From Avena insularis (lineage: Eukaryota; Streptophyta; Magnoliopsida; Poales; Poaceae), in NCBI GenBank assembly GCA_023614405.1, contig CM042694.1, positions 129,151,711 to 129,215,710 on the forward strand: a stretch of 64,000 bases of DNA, given 5' to 3'. The notes under the pieces were generated by a model that was not told where the DNA came from, did not search any database, and saw nothing but the letters and a program-made list of their open reading frames with translations. Positions 59,241 to 64,000 of the stretch are shown here, in pieces. Within the stretch, counting starts at the first letter, position 1, and the number at the start of each line of letters is the position of its first letter. The position numbers and the translations under genes are program-made.

Positions 59241-59725
59241 GGTGGGCTTTCCCAATGCCAAGGGAATATGGTATGTCTAGGTCTGGTCCTAGCCTGAGCT
59301 CCGGGGGTGGTGGCTCCTGGTCTGGGTGAAAGCTTTGTAGGACCTCGGTCCTTGCTGATGACGATGTCACGTTCTTGGGCCATTTACCTTCTTGGAGGCG
59401 TCGCTGCAAGACCCCCCTCGTTTGGCTCCTCAAGTTCTGCTAGGTTGCTGCCCCATCATCCAGTCCTCCGTGGGCTGCTGTCTTGGTGCGGTGGAGGTTT
59501 GTTGGTGTGGAGCTGGTCGTGATCACTCTGGTGCAACAGAAGACAAAGCTCCCTCATCTTGGATCTAGCCAGTGCTCCAGCGTGGCATTTTCTGTTCGTT
59601 GTGTGTTATCGTGGGTGCCTTGGGCGCACATGTGTTGTAACTTATGGTGTAACTCCTAGCCAATTGTTGGCTTTGTTAATTCAAAGCCGGGCTCACTTCG
59701 AGCCTTCCGTCTAAAAAGTTGTATC

Positions 59726-59842
59726 AAAGGTAACAAACTACTAATCCCTCTATCGTCAACTGGATCTCGCAGATTTGTCTACATTTTCATGTAATGATAC
59801 ATGTGAATCTAGACACAAATGAAGTAATAGTTTGTTACCTTT
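59726..59842. mobile_element. Small MITE (117 bp)
   Basis: A 15-bp perfect terminal inverted repeat, aaaggtaacaaacta (59726-59740) and its inverse tagtttgttaccttt (59828-59842), encloses a short AT-rich body. The LINE-like retroposon's target duplication overlaps its left end. The superfamily is not clear. Confidence 0.6.
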
Positions 59843-59998
59843 TAGTTACTTTCTAATTGGTGTGAGATGTTTTATATGAAAATATACATAATAGGTAATG
59901 TTGTTATCATGATCGATGAGACTATTATTATTTTTTATCAACCTAAAGATTAATGTTGTAGATGTCACTTGACTTCCACCAAGAGCAAACTGAGATCG

Positions 59999-60625
59999 CC
60001 CATTTTTTTTGCGGAAAGGACTCTGGCATTAAAATAAACAAGCGACGGTACAAAGCAGCACAAGAAAACAAAAGTTACAACAAAATCCTTGAGATGCCCT
60101 TCATTTATAACCTCTAAACCGTGTCGATGACGCGTCGTCGCAGCCGCTCCTCGCTGAGTCGGCCTAACGTTGTTGGTTGCGGACGGAAAGTCGTTGAACG
60201 GATCTAGAAGACCACATTTGTCCTAGAGATGATGAGGAAGAAGTAATCGTCAATAAAACTCCACGACGATCTATAAATCCCCATAGCCAGAAAAAGTCCT
60301 CTTGATAGACACACCAATTGCCAATACCCGAAGAGAATCAATAGATCCGGCGATGCTAACCCTCATGAGCCCTTCGTTTACTCCGAATCAAACACCCACG
60401 AGGTAGAGAGACCGAAGACCTTACTCCAACACACTATCGTCATCTCCACCTCGCCGATGCCACTAGGGAGATAAAACCAAGGAAAACATACCTATGAAAA
60501 AGCAAACGATGAAGAGGAAGGGTCCCTATTCCTCTATCCACCGGCGTGGCCACCAGACGGAGGGGAGGAGAGGATAGGAAAGACCGATTCTGTGGGACGG
60601 CGGTGGCTCTCGTGAGGGGGGGGGG
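59999..60625 (-). mobile_element. Short retroposon-like block with A-tail (minus strand)
   Basis: On the minus strand the block begins with a CpG-rich leader near 60620 and ends gtcctttccgcaaaaaaaa at about 60005. This is the shape of a small non-LTR retroposon or processed transcript. A possible imperfect duplication (atgggtga and atgggcga) flanks it, but a poly-G run at 60615-60626 blurs the right edge. No ORF or domain is recognised. Confidence 0.4.
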
Positions 60626-60649
60626 TCCTAAACTCACCCATTTTATAAT

Positions 60650-61380
60650 ACGAGATGAGGCGAGCTTTGTGTAGATCGCTTAAACTCAGACTCGTTTATT
60701 CCTACACCCACTAACTTTAGTTAGTGTTTCCTAAAATTATAATTGTAACAAGAAATCTAAGTAAAAAATGTGAGTGTAGTATAATATATTATACAATGTC
60801 ATAGGAATGAGAGAAAATAGGTTATAGTATGCAGTTCATACATAAATTGCATTTTTATAGAGTAAAAACAAAGTGGTACCAAATAAATGTGAATAAAGAC
60901 TCATTGAATTTAATCATTTTATGTTTTATCTCCTACATAACGATAAAAGATGAATGTGAAATCATCTAGTGGTCATTTCAAACTCTAAGAGATTACTATG
61001 TTGTGCCTTTCTAGATGGCCCTTTAAGCCTCCAGACTAACTCTCTTATGGTTAACCTAGTCACAGGATAAAAAATTGCATCACTGACTCATTTTTGGCTA
61101 GTAGATAAATATATCCTGTCGCGAATACTTGTCCCTTTTTTGCAAAGAGAGGGGGAGAGGAAGGGTGAGGCAGGGTGAGAGAGAGGGAGAGAGTGTCAGA
61201 GATTGTCCCTGCAGGGGACCTCTCTAATTAGGATGAAATTGAACACTGGGGGCTGAACACGATCTCCCCAACCTTCCGAAGCTTAGCAAGGAAATTGTAG
61301 AGAAAACACGACAGGGGGACACTGAGATTTACCCATGTTCATAAGGACTTTGCAAATCTAGTAGTTTTAGTAGGATTTTA
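60650..61380. other. Unassigned intergenic sequence
   Basis: AT-rich with a purine-rich patch (gagagggagagag, about 61140-61200). Nothing recognisable. Confidence 0.45.
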
Positions 61381-61389
61381 TTACTTTTC

Positions 61390-62870
61390 TTTGTCTTTAA
61401 TTGTGTGTAGGTGCTATGGACAATCATGGATAAAAGGAGCCAAGAAGATTAAATATGGAGAAGTTATAGGCACCAGACTTAGCCATATGAGATGTGGAAA
61501 GGTCATATTTTTCCATCATCTCATATTTCTGATCCAAGAACATGGTGTTGTATCCCTCTTCCATATGAATCCAATGAGCCAAAGAACACCTGAATCGGAG
61601 TTCATATGAAGAAATGATAGCCAAAACACCGCATCATATAGTGGGGTTAACGACCAGTGGTATGGGCGAAGCTTGAACGTACTGTACGCCCTTACCACCC
61701 TCCATTGACTCTGTTTCGTCAAAACGTAACAACATTTGTGAAGGACCAATGGGTATATTCGGTCCCGAGCTCTGTCGGTTCAGGAAACCGACCTCTAGAA
61801 TGCCTATTTAAGGAGGGGAACCCTAGCCGCCTCCAACATAATCCATCCAGGACACAGGGGCGGAGCCCTGCCGCTCTGCCGCCTCCATAGGCGCCGCACA
61901 TAAGATCTACGCCACCACACTAGTCAAGGGAAAGAGGAGAGTTGCATCTTGAAGGGCTACGCATCTATCTTCATCACCATGTTCATCAACATCGTCTTCA
62001 ACATTGATTCCCTTTATTTACTTTGTTGTAATCCAATTTCTATTGTGGATTTGAACCTGTATTCAATTGTAACTTCATATATCATCCATAATATTGCCAT
62101 GATGTTGATCCCCTTCATGTATGAGTTGTTGCCTTGTTCTTGGGGACAGATGGAGAAACCCTAGTATTATTGTGCATTGAAATAAAGATGATTTATAACT
62201 TTGGTCTTTGATCTATTGATTTATGATGTTGTGTTAGATCTGTCTCTTTAGATAGTATGTGAAGTAGGCCACATATAATTTGCCTTCGGGACTAAAGAGA
62301 GAGATATACTCTTTGTACATGTATGGGAGTATGTCCAGTGCTACTTCTGTGACTACAAGCATTGTCTTATAACCTGCATGGTCAAAGGGGGAATTAAGAG
62401 AGACCCACTAAACTTATTACGATATCCATGGGGAGACCATTAATTGTGGATATGTAAGAGTGATTGCTCGCAGGCATCACAGTGGTTATTTAAAGATGAC
62501 CTCATTACCTGATTCAAGAAAGCGAGTGTCCACGAGTCTTGTAGATAACATATTATTATTGAGATCTCTCCACACATGTCATGATGAAATACATAGATTA
62601 TCCTAATCATACACAATTCTCCCATGCTAGTGGTGAATCCTACACTCCTTGAGAACCCCCCAATCACATTACACAACCCTTCATAAAACCCTCTCTAGCT
62701 TTAGTTTACTTTTGTTATTTACTTTCTTCTTAGTTATTTTAAACATCACTCGTTCATTGCCACTCTAGTAACCTATAGAGTAGACTATTTACAAACAGTG
62801 TTTTGGGTGAGAACATGGACTCATTGACAACGTGGCTGCGGGGTTGTGTTGTCGCCATATGCAAAGCTTC
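61390..62870 (+). mobile_element. Probable LTR of a Gypsy element, edges uncertain
   Basis: The order resembles an LTR: upstream AT-rich U3-like sequence, a TATA-like cctatttaaggagg at about 61802, then a GC-rich leader (accctagccgcctccaacat) and a long T-rich tail. It is followed immediately by Gypsy pol in the same orientation. The ends and TSD could not be fixed, and gag is missing, so an internal deletion must separate it from the pol fragment. Confidence 0.45.
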
Positions 62871-62919
62871 CCTCGGACGAACTTTCTAATAAATAGTTGC
62901 TACTACAAGTACTACAATA

Positions 62920-64000
62920 ACCCTATTGTTGATCCTAGAAACCCAGACATCACCTGCCCAAAGGATCTGTACCCACTGCGCATGATTGATCAGATAGTGG
63001 ACTCCACAGCGGGCTACGACCTCCTGTGCTTCTTGGATGCTTTCTCGGGATACCATCAGGTCCAGATGGACAAGGAAGACAAGGAGAAGATGACGTTCAC
63101 CCCCTGTGGTGTATTCTACTACACATGTATGTCGTTCAACATCAAGGATGCTAGCGCCACCTTCTAGAGGCTGGTGTGTATCACCCTAGGAACGCAAATG
63201 GGAAAAAATGCGGAGGCCTACGTCGAGACATCATGGTCAAGACCCGCGAGAAGGGCACGCTTGTGGTGGACCTCGAGTGGACCTTCTCCAACCTACGCAA
63301 GGTCAACATCAAGCTCAACCTGGCCAAATGCATGTTCAGGGTCCCATCAGGCAAGCTCCTAGGTTTCTTGGTGTCACATCGCGGCATCGAGGCGAACCCT
63401 GACAAAATCAGGGCCATTGAGGATATGTGACCTCCCAAACGTATCAAGGACATGTAGCGCTTGGCGGGATGCATGGCGGCACTAGGAAGATTCATCTCGA
63501 AGCTTGGTGAGAAGGCCTTGCCTTTATTCAAGATTATGAACCGATCAGGCACTTTCTAGTGGACTCCTGATGCGGCCAAGGCCTTTGAGAGCCTCAAAAG
63601 GTACCTCATGAGCTCTCCCCTTGCTCCTGTACCTGGCTGCCACGCCACAAAGGTCTAGCGCCATACTCGTCGTTGAGCATGAAGATCCCATCAAAACGAC
63701 AAAATAAGGCGGGCACGCCCAAAGCCCTTAGGGGCTCGGGTGTTATGGATCATGAGGAATCTGGAGGGGCCGCAGGATCCCTAGGGCCTTGTGAATATGG
63801 GGCCCTCGCCGAGACCACGGGTGGGCCTCGGGAGGATCCTGCGGCAGCATCAGAGACAATGGAGCTCGTGCAACATCAGGTCTACTTCATCAGCACAGTA
63901 CTCCGTGATGCTCACAAGCGCTACCCGATGCAGCAGAAGCTCCTCTACACGCTTCTCATAGCCTTGAGGAAGCTGCAGCAATACTTCCAGGGCCATCCCA
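62920..64000 (+). pseudogene. Gypsy pol fragment (RT to RNase H), decayed, runs off the window
   Basis: The frame reads TCPKDLYPLRMIDQIVDSTA near 62958, then LLCFLDAFSGYHQVQMDKED near 63027. After a TAG at 63166-63168 it continues with RNVEAYV-like sequence where YVDD has become YVET by frameshift. VNIKLNLAKCMFRVPSGKLL near 63308 and RLAGCMAALGRFISKLGEKA near 63460 follow. RNase H-like sequence TMELVQHQVYFISTVLRDAH near 63860 and KLQQYFQGHP at the window end complete it. Stops and shifts show it is dead. It is Tat-like but distinct from the main Gypsy. Confidence 0.8.

Larger units (their letters stand above)
35481..59719 (+). mobile_element. Non-coding LINE-like retroposon, split by the Gypsy insertion
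   Basis: The 12-bp direct repeat tgtatcaaaggt occurs at 35469-35480 and 59720-59731. Removing the Gypsy element between them leaves about 1.6 kb (35481-36627 joined to 59246-59719). This ends ttaattcaaagccgggctca...cgtctaaaaagt, resembling grass LINE 3' ends. The left part is GC-rich and low in AT, like a LINE 5' region. No EN, RT or RNase H domain is present, so it would be non-autonomous. The boundaries are well supported by the TSD; the class is inferred. Confidence 0.7.

Overview
This is a grass nuclear genomic window, most likely Triticeae (wheat, barley or a relative). The evidence is the repeat content: BARE/Angela-like Copia LTRs, a Tat-type Gypsy element with an antisense ORF, a CACTA element with a protease-like ORF, Stowaway MITEs and plant LINEs. 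I see one protein-coding gene that looks intact, one RNA-gene locus that looks rearranged, and about twenty transposable elements or relics. Many of these can be bounded by their target-site duplications (TSDs). Family names are my recognition of sequence patterns; no database search was run.

Layout. 1-1741 is the 3' end of a CACTA transposon, with a decayed Ulp1-protease-like ORF, an RNase H1 N-terminal-like ORF and a subterminal repeat array. 1859-7159 is a full-length but decayed LINE with a 17-bp TSD and a Stowaway-like MITE inside it. 8018-9784 is a 1,027-bp tandem duplication of an LTR-containing unit. 9785-15660 is an unclassified transcript-like region split by two solo LTRs: one Copia (TSD GACCT) and one Athila-like Gypsy (TSD TGAAG). 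15133-19840 holds MITEs, a possible tRNA-derived SINE and unassigned sequence.

About 19840-34870 holds the single-copy gene, a ULP2-class SUMO protease on the + strand. I can read fourteen coding exons (22329-34570, 1,034 aa) with His, Asp, Gln and Cys of the active site all present. Its introns carry a PIF/Harbinger-like element, a MITE and a LINE fragment. About 500 bp after its stop, 35071-35400 has a plant snRNA-type promoter (USE and TATA-like box at Pol III spacing) followed by 7SL (SRP) RNA-like sequence with an internal duplication.

35481-59719 is a nested stack. A ~1.6-kb LINE-like retroposon (TSD of 12 bp) was split by a Tat-like Gypsy element (36628-59240, TSD GGTGG, about 12.5 kb once later insertions are removed). 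That Gypsy was in turn hit by a full Copia element on the minus strand (42184-50662, TSD CCAAC) inside its RNase H-integrase region, and by a Copia solo LTR (53765-55431, TSD GCACG) inside its antisense ORF. 59726-64000 contains a small MITE, a retroposon-like block, an LTR-like stretch and a decayed Gypsy pol fragment that runs out of the window.

The mobile-element ORFs all carry stops or frameshifts. Only the SUMO protease gene keeps an open, spliceable reading frame with complete catalytic residues. I found no clear new biological system. The most unusual points are the Gypsy element with its antisense ORF and repeated polypurine-tract-like modules, the rearranged 7SL locus, and the four perfectly spaced acidic repeats in the SUMO protease tail.
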